From Galdieria partita (taxonomy: Eukaryota; Rhodophyta; Bangiophyceae; Galdieriales; Galdieriaceae), in the NCBI GenBank assembly GCA_025991245.1, contig BQMJ01000074.1, positions 80,729 through 144,728 on the forward strand: a stretch of DNA of 64,000 nucleotides, in the 5' to 3' direction. Shown piece after piece: positions 52,481 through 63,475 of the stretch; the first letter of the stretch is position 1, and every line of letters begins with the position of its first letter. Position numbers and translations under genes: made by a program. The notes under the pieces are model-generated. The model worked only from the letters and a program-made list of their open reading frames with translations. It ran no database searches and was not told where the DNA came from.

Positions 52481-53280
52481 TGAACTGCGCAGTTCAACTG
52501 TGAGTTGCTGTTTCGAAAACGGACGTGAACAGAGTTTGTACACCCTTTCTGAAGCATCTTTACGTCGTTGTTTGCTAAACTTACTTGACGAGGTCACTTG
52601 AAGGATGCAAATTCGAAACAAGACTTGGAAGAAAAAGAGTGTCTGATGGGAAAAACTTTCCCAAAAGAGAGACTTCGCAACTCGTCGGCATAGTGTATGT
52701 TTGGAATAGCTACCTTAGTCTTTTGTGCTCAAGTCTATAAATACTTAGCAGTTGACAGTTTGTGAGACACAGTTTTGGAAAGGATATTGTTTGAATACTA
52801 TTACTGTTGGCACTTAAATAGCTGTGTCTTTCTATTGGGAAATCACAACCAGCTATGCAACGTACAATTCTATAAAAAGGCTGACAAGCACAAAGTATAC
52901 AAACTGACAACTGTCCACGAATTTATAAATACATTGCTCATTTTGGACAGCGATTCTTTTAGCATATTAAATTACTCTACTGAGCAACATTCCTAGATAT
53001 GCGCAAGATATTCCGGGATCTTCCTACGTAACAAAGCAAAATTGAGCAGGACATGAATATTTTATTCTTGATGCCCTGTTTACTTGAACGATCGATCTTC
53101 ATACTGCTGGGTACGGTTGCTAAAATTTTATTTTCGTAGAAGTCTAGCGTTCGTGAATGAATACACGTTGAATTTCGTGACTAGTTAATTATACAAAAAC
53201 TCTCTTCAACATTTGGATTGCCATAATGATAAAAATGTCTGAAAGGCAAGGAATTTTTTCTATTCAATTGATAATAAAAA

Positions 53281-54356
53281 ATGTACACGACACGTTATTT
53301 CATTTATAGACAAATTAACTTGTCATTTATATACAAACGAGAAATACTTTTAGCCAAGAAAGAAAGACAAACACCAATTGCAATACACAGCACAAAAAAG
53401 GACCATTATAGAAGGAAAATACAATTGATAACATCTAAGAAATTGATTCTTGGCAATTTACCTATGCTTTAACCCAATTCAGGAGAGGCGACACTCAAGG
53501 TTTAGCCATTTTGAGTCACAAAGGTGTAAACAGAGAGACTTCAAAGAATCAACGCAAATTCTTAAAAAAGGCAAAGACTAGAATTGGCCATTCAAATTTT
53601 ACTAATCAGCCCATCAGAATTATTCATAATTGGACAGAGCTGGGGCAGATGCAGTAGATCTATCACCCAACGCCCAAAAAAGAAAGTGTCTCGTATCGCT
53701 TCATAAGAAAAAATTTATTATAAAGAACAACTATACAAAAATACTTCTAAGACCAGAGTTTAAAAGAAAAGTTCCAAACAACCCAATATCAATCAAAACG
53801 ATAAATAGAGATGCAAGACAATTGACATGAGAAGCTTTATTTATCACAGAAGCTTATTGAAGACAACATGTACTTGTGAGAGTTCCACATAGAATATTCA
53901 ATTGAAAAGAGAAAAAGAAAACCAAAAATTTCTGGCAACAACAATATTAGCTCAAAACAAACTACCCAGCCAAAACAAGGACGAACACAATCAAATTTCT
54001 AAATTACAGGAAGTCTAGAAGAAGAAAAAGTTTACGAATTTTATATAACCCAGTGGCGAATTAAAACAATTAGGAAAACATCTAAAAGCGGACCATACAA
54101 AAAATTCAGAATAAAATACATTAAAACTATAAAGTTGTCTATAATTCACAATGCTGAAATCCTTTCCAATTACACTGTGATGTGAAAGAGGAAAAAGATT
54201 AACAGAAAAACAACTGATATAGTACCCGAAAACTACATATTCAAAAACTATTTACACTCAACAAGAAGAAATGCAATTTTACAAAGAAACCTCTATTCTT
54301 TACAAGAGACTAAATTAGAAAGTGCTATCTGTGAAAACAATATTAGCAAATAATAT
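53281..54356 (+). pseudogene. Decayed coding region of unknown identity
   Basis: Four successive + strand open stretches in changing frames: 53281-53472, 53439-53657, 53630-53830 and 53998-54356. The last runs about 113 codons with a single internal TGA although the local DNA is so A-rich that stops should be frequent. The first three overlap end to start, as if single-base indels had shifted one frame. Composition is Lys/Arg/Ile-rich (RKFLKKAKTRIGHSNF, YKKFRIKYIKTIKL). I recognise no family; a degraded mobile element or a lost subtelomeric gene are both possible. Confidence 0.4.
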
Positions 54357-56100
54357 ATAGAACCTTAGAAGATTGTGCTGCAAATGAAAAACTTGTTGCA
54401 TTGTAGATTTTACTATTCTGAATTAGAATCCAAGCTGGGTCGTTGGGAAATCCAGTAAGAAGTCATTTGAGTTCACATGAGGGTTCATTGACTCATTTCC
54501 CCTCACTTTCCTCTATTGCCTTTTTGGGCTGCGTCATGTTCTACGGAGCCAATTCTCGACAAAATTGAAAAATTTTTTGGAAATTTTTTTAAAGCAGATA
54601 TTTGTGGAAAAAAGTTGTAGAAAATGATTTGTATATACTAATTTGTGTTTTCTTGTTTCATATGAACTTTTTCACGATTGGCCAAAAGTAAGCTCCAACT
54701 GTCTAAAAAATGGCTAGAGTGCCATTTATTTGTAAATATAAAAATAAGTAGTGGTCGAAATCAACAGAAATGAGGGAGTAAAAGAATCGAACTTACCAAG
54801 CTCTTCTTTCATACTCCATTGTCCTCTGGAAAAGTTGAGGAAAGACCGACGATTGATTCAAAATCTCCATGGTACATTTTTGCATACATGACATAGTTTG
54901 AAATTCTTGAGCCAGTTTGCAAGTACACTAGAATATTTACAAGTAGAGCTTCTCCTGCAACTTCTCAAGTGTCACAGTATTTCAAGTTGTGTCACTAACA
55001 CAGACATCTAGTCTCAATCTTGCTCTTGCTTTCTATTGAAACGTAGAAATGAATATGTACCTCAGTAGAAGGCATTCAATTAATTTTTATTCGCCAAGTA
55101 CCGATTTAAACGCTAGATAAGTATGAAAAGCAAAACGCATTGGAATTTCTTATGGTAATAATGGAAGAAATAGAATTTCGATTGGAGGACTTCCCAAACA
55201 AAGAGTTTCAAATAGAAAATTCTAGAGAAAAGAGCTAGGAAGAAACCAAAATATTATGCAATGCACACTAAAAGACTAAAAATGTATTTAAAGCTAAGAA
55301 AACAAAGAAGAACAAATTGATTGTAGAGAAAAAGAGTAAAAGTACAACAAGACCCATATGAAAAATGCTTCTTCGTGATACAATCTTCTAATAGCTACCG
55401 CTCAAAGTATAGACCAGCTAGACATAAAGCAAGAAGAAAGATGAAGAACGGTAGACATGATGGAACATTTATGTTGTTACTGTTAACTGTTTCTTCCAGT
55501 TGGAGGCTTTCTTATGGCATATGTATGGTATTGCTTACTTTTGGTTCAATATGTATACCATCACCAAAGTAGCAGATTAGTGTACGAAGATACTCACAGA
55601 ATGAAATAAGGAATATAAATGTATCAGAAAACGTAAAAAACTGCTTTATCGGATGGCTAAATGATAAATAAGACACCGCAAAGAAACACAAGGCGATAAA
55701 AGGTTGCACTCTTAAAACTACTGTCAATGAATTGAGAATGACTGTGATTTGGTAGATTTCGAGCAAAGATGTTTCAGAAAACGGAGCCGATTTAGTTTAG
55801 CAACATTTCAAGTAAATAATGAGTTATGTTAGCTCTAAACAAATGAAAACGTTTCCTCAGTCAAAAGCGGTACAAGTGCACGAGTATGTTAGGGGATGAA
55901 GATTCATAGGCGAAATTGAATTGACACGAATGGATCAACAAACAAAAAAAAACTTCGAAACTACTGAATATGAAAGCAACAAGGTAAGTCAAAATATGTG
56001 TATCATTAAATAATTCTTTGCTTCATAACATTGGTTTCACAAGAACATAATTCATTGAAGGAAAGCGCATGACGGATGTCAGAGGACACTAGACAATTCT
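54357..56100. other. A-rich gene-free stretch
   Basis: No gene supported. The longest frame is 84 codons on the minus strand (55766-55512), hydrophobic and without a recognised domain. Confidence 0.4.
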
Positions 56101-58650
56101 TTTTTTTTTATAGACCTTTGTAACTTTTCTTTCTTTCGTACACTTATAGACTAATAATTGGACGATACAGATACCGACTTTGAAAATAACCTATAGAGAA
56201 AAGAAAGACAATAAGAGAAATAGAATCTCTAGAAAGTTGAAGAATTCTCATATACTACTTGTCATTATTGAATAAGTATATCTGTAATTGTTTTCTTCAA
56301 CGGACATTGATCGATAATGCAAAAGATAGTAAGAAGAAGTGTCCAAAATGCATGTTCAAAGAAAAACATGCTATATTCTCAGTCGGAAACAATCCAGTAC
56401 TTTTGTCAAATTGAACTACTTAAAAGGAATTTTATATATTTAAGGAGAGAAACAAAAACAACAGGATGATTTCAAACAACAAGAATAAAAATACAACAAA
56501 CTCATGAAGGAAAAGTGCTTTTGAGAGATATGTTTCAATCCAAGTTGTCAATGAAAGCATAGTCAAACTGACATCAAGCATATAATGCCCAAGATGCTAC
56601 AGACCAACATTGAACTTTTGTGGCGAGATTGCTAACTGTTTAATTCATCTGAGGATTTTTTATGTCAAAAGCGTGGCTTGCTTTGTCTTCATTATATATA
56701 TCAACAGTACAGTTCGTGTATACTATTATGCCGATCAACATAAAATAGAACAAATTGAATCCAGTTACCATAAGAAAGCAAAAAAAGTTTTTACAAAAAA
56801 AGTGTCTGATAAAAGAGGCCACATGGGAACAACCAACAGTTGCAAGATTCTACTTTTCGAAAAACTGTCGCTTTTCAATATCGAAAACGACTATAGTGAA
56901 ACAAGTCATGCAAAACGTAGCTCTAAAAATTACCAAATTTAGATTTCGCAATATATCAAATTCATAACCAAATTGCTCAGCTCCCCCAAAAAATTAAAAA
57001 CTTCAATAAAAGTGAAACAGATGGAACAATTGAATATCGCTTACATACAATACCAATACAACTGTGGGGGTGATTCCAAAAAGATTTCAAAGGAAGAATT
57101 ACTTTGTTACTCGAGATAAATCAGCAAAAACACAAAAATCTTCAAGAATGTTGACACAATTTCACAAATATGTAACCGAATCTAAACCACTTACTTATAT
57201 ACTCTACTAGATTCTTTTACGACGACCTAGTGAATTGAAAAAAAAGCATGCTTTTTAGAAAAAGGAATGAAAAGTCGTGTCTTTTCAAATAAAAAAAAGT
57301 TTAACTGTTTTACCAAAATTACCTACGGTTCATTAGAAGAGCGATAAAAATGTCGTCTCGAATAGAGTCCATGAAAAAGAAGAAAGAATTTAGGGAGGTT
57401 GGCCCAAGTGAAAAAATTGAAGAATTTCAATACATTATTTGTCCTTATGGCATAAGTATTCCTAGTTGTTCACAGGGGTAAATAGTAGGTGATAATGCAA
57501 AATTTAGTAAAAAGAAAAATAGAACAAATCTGTATATAAAAATAATCAATGTATTCTCACCTCGAACATTTTAGTACATAGGTGAAATAGAACCTAGGAA
57601 AATTTCATTACACATTCAAGGGTTATAAGACATAAGACACAAAAGGAAAACAGACAGTAATACTAGAAGAAAAAGGAGCAAAAAGCTGCATTTTTTAAAT
57701 TGTGAACTAAGAGTCTATATGACTATTGAATCTCCTAATTCAATCATTCTTAGAAAACGACAGTTGAGCAAGAATCTAGGGCATAGTAATTCACACTAAA
57801 AAAAAAAAAACAAATTGATTCTCAGTTTGGCATTGTTGAGAATAGATAAAAGGCGGATCGAAAAGTTTACCAAAACACAATGTTTTGCTTTTGAAAATCC
57901 AAGAATATCATAAGCATTGTATACTTTTTGCTAAATATGTATAGCGACACTATATTTCAAGTTAAGGGTACTTACAGAATGAAACAAGCAGTACTTTTAG
58001 GCCGTCAGAAAGTAAAAACTACCTACCAAATGTTTACATTTTCAATAACACTGCAACGTAGTATACAATAAAGTGACCAAAAAACACTACTTAAAACTTT
58101 GCTAAATAAGAAAGATTTTTCAAGACGATTTTCATAGGGTAAGGTTCAACTATAAAGGTCTTGGCGAAACGATAGAAACAAAAATTTTGAAACTATCCAA
58201 ATTGAAACCTTATCATTATGTATGCACTGAAGATAGCAACAACCTCAATAGAATCAATAAAGATATATCATTATCGTTCAGAAGTAATACCCATACAAAC
58301 CTATGTGAAAAGAGAAATTTGTGAGAAACATTACTGTGTCATTAATGCATAAAAAAGTACAAGAATTTATAAAATTTATGACAATATTAAAAGAAAAAAG
58401 AAAAAGATTTCAGCAGTTCAGTTTCAGTTCTATTATATTGGCATTATGGAAAGGTATTGAAGAGAAGTTTATACAATACATCAAAGGGGAATAGGCAATC
58501 TTTGCATTATAAGGGCTACACTTGTTTCTAAAGTTTATCAAAGGAACAATACAAATACCAATTTTATAAGGAAGCCATAGAATAATAAGCATTTAGAGAA
58601 ATAGAAACTTGAGAATACATTGAAGAATCTCCATGTATAACATGCTTCTT
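56100..58650. repeat. Subtelomeric repeat family with about 1.2-kb spacing
   Basis: A segment of the form TTGAAGAAT-TCTCATATACTACTTG, preceded about 60-70 bp upstream by ACAGATACCGACTTT-like sequence, occurs near 56240 and again, diverged, near 57417 and 58620 (and 61403). Downstream in the first two, GATAATGCAAAAGATAGTAAGAAGAA matches GATAATGCAAAATTTAGTAAAAAGAA. Spacing is about 1.18 and 1.20 kb. Confidence 0.6.
56610..56942 (+). pseudogene. Long open stretch inside the subtelomeric repeats
   Basis: 110 codons without a stop, no ATG until late, one hydrophobic segment (ACFVFIIYINSTVRVYYY) followed by a Lys-rich part. Unexpectedly long for this A-rich DNA, but no product is recognised; possibly a relic. 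Confidence 0.25.
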
Positions 58651-59333
58651 ACATCATCAGTACTTTGAACCTGTTCTCGTCCTGCAGATATTTGTAGACC
58701 GTGTGAAACGAAGTAAAAAAGTTACAGCAAACTGCTCAGAGAGAAAAAAATACAATACTTTTGATGAAAGTGAATTTAGTAACTAAACCACATTGAAATA
58801 CAGAAGAAAAAATATTTTTTTTCTCATTGGAGGAAAAGTAGTAAAAAGGAGGGACAATCCTTGAAAACAACAATTAACGCAGCAGAAAACAAAGAAATGA
58901 AAATGTTAATAGCGTCAGATTGCACTACTGTTGCAACGACTTGTTCACGTACATTGCTCGCGCCTCACACATATGACACCAGAAGGGTACCATTTGAACG
59001 AACCACATAAAATCTCAAAACAATACAAAAGAAGAAGAAAAGTGTGAACTCCAAAAAAATTTGAACTAAAAGAGGAATCTAAAAGATAACTCCAGTTTCA
59101 AATCCAATAAAAACTTAAACAAAATGTAACTGACAGGAAACCAAACTTGGTCAGTAGCCGAGCAAGCTTAAAAAAATAAAAAAGTGACCATTCCTTGGCA
59201 AAGAACATCAATAGGAAAACAGACATAAACAATTTACTCTGTCCACTCCTACTTTAAGACTACTAGAGTGCAACGAATCGAAAAACAATGAATGTCCTGG
59301 CTGAAAGCAATAAGCATTTTTTTCTTATTTCAG

Positions 59334-59353
59334 TTTTATTAGGTTTCATTAGG
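59334..59353 (+). repeat. Interstitial degenerate telomere-like tract
   Basis: Two 10-mers, TTTTATTAGG and TTTCATTAGG, directly after a CCTGGCTGAAAGC module start. They match the terminal TTTATTAGGG unit. Confidence 0.55.
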
Positions 59354-59966
59354 ATATAATTTCAAGTTAAACATGCATATTTATCAAAAATTTCAAACAC
59401 TATTGGAAGACATTAACAGGGTGATTTAAGGTAAATTCATCCAATATAAGAAACCAAAAGGCTCTCACACTAAATAGAATCGGCAAAAATACTAGACAAA
59501 GCAAAATATCATGATATGAAAAAACTATATCACTTTAATGTGCCACTCAATCAATCAAGAACGACGGTAACAATGTTAGTAACACAAAAATGAATCAATC
59601 AAGAAAAATACTCACAATTTCTAAAAACCTCACGATATCGACTTACTGCAAAGCAACATAAATGCTTCAACTCAAAAAAACTTTAAAAAATAGCATCTTA
59701 AAATTTTCAATAAATTCTTAGGTCTTCCAGTAACAAACACAAAATACAAACGCACGTAAAGATAGCTCACAAGGCAAGTCACTTCATCACTGGCAAAACA
59801 AGCAGCACAGTTTAAGAATAATTATTTTCACCAGACCAAAAGCAAAAGTAAAGGTTTTGGTAGAATCAATTCACTTTCTTTCTCTAATGCATTGTGATGA
59901 CCGAAAACATAATAAATTTTCAAATGCAGATGTTTTGGTACAGAACAATGAAAGCTTCATTATCAA

Positions 59967-59996
59967 GGTTTATTAAGTTTCATTAAGGTTCATTGC
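59967..59996 (+). repeat. Interstitial degenerate telomere-like tract
   Basis: Three successive 10-mers, GGTTTATTAA, GTTTCATTAA and GGTTCATTGC, in phase with each other. Confidence 0.5.
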
Positions 59997-60577
59997 TGTT
60001 TTTATCTAAAGTCACATACAATAGAAAAATATCGACAGGATAATTACAGGAACATTCATCCATTATAAGAAAGCTCGAGTATCCATTACAAAACATATAA
60101 GGCTTTAACTAAGAACAAAGAAAAAAAGATATGCAACAAAAGCTTTAAAAATTGCTTTACAACTTGTTCAGTGAAAGACGACAATGTCAAAATAACAGTT
60201 ACTACAAAAAAGTTTCCATTTGAGCAAACCGCTTAAACTTTTCAATCAACACAAAACAACAGAAAAATGCCTAAACAAAAGAGGGCGACCATTGATTACG
60301 AGTAAAATGTAAACATTCTCTTTACGTTCTAAGCATTCTCGCAATAAAACTCAAATACAAACAAAACCAAAAAGAGCTCATAAAAGAAGTCACATCATCT
60401 TCTTTAGAATACTCATTAAAAATTTGGGACATAATTGATTCTACTAGAAGCAAGAATAAAAAGCTTGATAGAATTAAGGGGTTCGTCTAATGCATCCATA
60501 AAAAAAAATTGAGCAACTTGCACAATATGTGTAGCCTGGCAGAAAGGAGCATGCATTTTTTTTGTCTTATTGAGGTT

Positions 60578-60655
60578 CTACGGAGGGTTTACTATAGGGT
60601 CTACTTATTGTGTACTATTAGGGTTTATTAGGGAATGTTAGGGAATATTAAGGTC
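60578..60655 (+). repeat. Interstitial telomere-like tract, about eight 10-mers
   Basis: Reads as consecutive 10-base units such as GGTTTACTAT, AGGGTCTACT, TATTAGGGTT, TATTAGGGAA and TGTTAGGGAA. This is the longest internal relative of the terminal array. Confidence 0.75.
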
Positions 60656-60857
60656 AACCGAAAAGAGCCAATAAAAGAAGTCACAACGCCATCTTTAAAA
60701 TACTCATTAAAAATTTGCGACAAAACTGATTACATTAGAAGCAACGGTAAAAAGCACTATAGAATAAAGCGGATCCTGGAATGCATACATGAAAAAAGAA
60801 ACAATTGAATTGTAAAATGTGTGTAGCCTGGCCGAAGGAAGCATGCATTTTTCTTCC

Positions 60858-60920
60858 TTATTGAGATTTTACTGAGGTTTACTATACGGTCTACATATGG
60901 TTTACTATTAGGGTTTAATA
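60858..60920 (+). repeat. Interstitial telomere-like tract
   Basis: Units including GAGGTTTACT, ATACGGTCTA, CTATTAGGGT and TTAATAAAG, at the end of the second 290-bp copy and at the start of the right 2.78-kb unit. Confidence 0.65.
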
Positions 60921-63380
60921 AAGACGATTCTCATAAGGTTCAACTATGAAAGTCTTGGTAAAACGATCGAAACAAAAGTTTCGAAACTATCCAAATCGGG
61001 AAGTTTTTCACTATATATGCACTGGAAATATCAACGAATTTAATAAGAAAAGGCAATAAAGAAATATCATTATCGTTACCAAGTAATACCCATACAAACC
61101 TATATGAAAAGACAAATTTGCGAGAAACATTACTGTAGCATTATTGCCTAAAAAATTCAATAATTTTTAAAATTAATGGCAACACAAAAAAAAAGATTTC
61201 AGCATTTTAGTTTCAGTTCTATCATAATGGCATTATGAAAAGGTATTGAAGAGGCATTTATGCAATGTATCAAAGGGGAATAGGCAATCTTTGCATTATA
61301 GGGGCTACACTTGTATCCAAAGTTTATTAAAGAAACAATACAAATACCAATTTTACGAGCAAACCATAGAATGAGAAATCAGAGAAATAGAAAGAAGAGG
61401 ATATATTGAAGAATTTTCATATACCACATGTTGTTTACATCATCAATACATTGAACCTGTTCTCGTGGGGTAGATATTTGTCGACCGTGTAAAACGAAGT
61501 TAACACGTTACAGCAATCGGCTCGTAGAAAAAAAATACAATGCTTTTAATGAAAGGGAGTTCATTTGCTATATGACAATGAAATACAGAAGAAAAATGTT
61601 TTTTTAATAGAAAAGTAGTAAAAAGAAGGGACAACCCTTGAATGCAATAACGAAAACAACAAAGGAAAAAGAGAGGAAAATGTTAATTGTGACAGATTGC
61701 TCAACTGTTGCGACGACTTCTTCGCGTACATTGCTCGTTTTTTAGACTAACGTAGCCAGAAGAGTACCATTTAAACGAAAGACTTGAAATCTCAAAACAA
61801 TGCAAAAGAAGCAGAAAATTGTGAACTTCAAAAAATCTGAATTAAACAAGGAATGTAACAACTAACTCTAGTTTCCAATCCAAAAGAATCTTAAACAAAA
61901 TGTAGCTGACAGGAAACCAAACTTGGTCAGTAGCACAAGGAGCATAAAAAATAAAAAATACGTAGCTATTCTTTGACAAAAAGCATAAATACGAAACCAG
62001 ACACAACCAATCTACTTTGCGTACTCCTACTTTGAGACAACTAGAGCGCAATGGATTGAAAAAGTAGGTATGCCCTGGCTAAAAGCAATAAGAATTTTTC
62101 TTTATTTTGGTTTTCTAGGCTTCATTAGGGTATAATTTCTAGTAAAATAAGCATATTTAACTAAACTTTCAAATACAATTGGAAGTTATTAACAGGGTGC
62201 TTCAAAGTAAATTCATCCAATATCAGAAACCAAAAGGATCTTACACCAAATAGATTTGGCACAAATATCAGACAAAGCGAAAAAAATAATGTGGAAAACA
62301 TATAAATTTACTGTTCCACTAGGTCAATTAAGAACGTCGGTAATAATGCTAATGACAACAAAAAGGAGCTACATAAGAAAAATGGTCACAATTTCTAAAT
62401 GCCTCACAAATTCGAATTATTGCAAAGCAGCATAGAAATGCTTCAACTCAAAAGAGCTTTGAATTAAAAATACCATCTTAAAATTTTCCTTAAATTTCCA
62501 GGTCTTCCCTTAATGAACAACAAATACAAACATACAAAAAACTGGCTCACAAGGCACGTCATTTTATCACTAGCAAAACAAGAAGCACCATTTAAGATTG
62601 ACTAATTTTACGAGACTAACAGCAAAAGTAAAGGTCTTCATAGAAAAACATCGCCTTTTTCTTTAACAAATCAATATGACATAGACAGTGATAATTGTTC
62701 AAATGCGGATGGTCTGATACAGGGCAATAGGAACTCTTTTAATCAGGTTCAATGAAGTTTTATTAAGGTTTATTACTGTTTAAACCCAAAGTCATATGCT
62801 ATAGAAAAATATAAACAGGATAAATAAAAGAACATTCATCCATTGTAAGAAAACTCGAGGATTCTCTACACATTATATAGGGCCTTAACTAAGAACAAAA
62901 AAAATGTAATAAAAGCTTTAATAATTTGCTTTACAACTTGGACAACAAAAGAGAAAGGTAACAAGGCAAAAATCAACCAAAAAAAATCTTTATTGAAGCA
63001 AGCCACTTAAAATTTTTACTCGACACAACACACCAAAACAGCTAAACAAAAAAGGACGATAATTAATTCACGATGAGATGTAAAAATTTTTTTGGGGATT
63101 CTAAGTGTTCCCGCAATCAAACTCAAATCCACAAACAAAAACAAAAACAAACCAAAAGTCGTATGGCCATTAGAAAAACCTTTATAAAAACTTGCGGCTT
63201 AATTATTTAAGCTAGAAGCAAGCGTAGATCGATTGGCAGAATTGAAAGACTTTCTTCTCTGATGCATTCAAGAAAACAGAAGCAGTGAATTCTAAAAAAA
63301 ACGTAGCCTGACAGAAAAGAATATGCGTTTTTCTTTCTTATTCAGGCTTTACTGAGGTTTTACTGAGGTTGTACTAGGAT
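60906..63380. repeat. 2.78-kb subtelomeric tandem unit, right copy
   Basis: Partner of the unit at 58110. It lacks one of the two 290-bp subcopies and runs directly into the terminal array. Internal degenerate telomere-like tracts occur near 62109-62131 and 62746-62778, at the same relative positions as in the left copy. Confidence 0.85.
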
Positions 63381-63475
63381 CTATTATGTTCTATTATGTT
63401 CTATTATGTTCTATTATGTTCTATTAGGTTTATTAGGTTCTATTAGGTTCTATTATGTTCTATTATGTTCTAGGG
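63381..63475 (+). repeat. Variant 10-mer array at the telomere base
   Basis: Four exact CTATTATGTT units followed by CTATTAGGTT, then TATTAGGTTC and TATTATGTTC types. The 10-base period carries over into the terminal repeat, so this is a diverged proximal part of the same array. Confidence 0.85.

Larger units (their letters stand above)
49301..53280. other. Repeat-rich, gene-free stretch
   Basis: Apart from the two diverged repeat copies and the (AT)25 run listed separately, I see no intact gene. A 103-codon + strand frame at 49673-49984 has no recognised domain. A segment at 49320-49420 resembles 57810-57910. Confidence 0.4.
58110..60905. repeat. 2.78-kb subtelomeric tandem unit, left copy
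   Basis: Matches 60906-63380 along its length with an offset falling from about 2793 to 2771 bp. Anchors: TCAACTATAAAGGTCTTGGCGAAACGAT at 58147 against 60940; CATTGAACCTGTTCTCG-type sequence near 58670 against 61450; AGGAAACCAAACTTGGTCAGTAGC near 59135 against 61912; and CCTGGC(T/A)GAAAG modules. Confidence 0.85.
60365..60920. repeat. Local tandem duplication of about 290 bp
   Basis: 60370-60659 and 60660-60920 are diverged copies: AAAAGAGC(T)CATAAAAGAAGTCACA, then TACTCATTAAAAATTTG, GTGTAGCCTGGC and GCATGCATTTTT in the same order. Each copy ends in a degenerate telomere-like tract. Confidence 0.8.

Noticed and set aside
53630-53830. 66-codon ATG-started frame as an intact small gene
   Set aside because: It overlaps neighbouring open frames end to start, which fits a frameshifted relic better than a separate gene.
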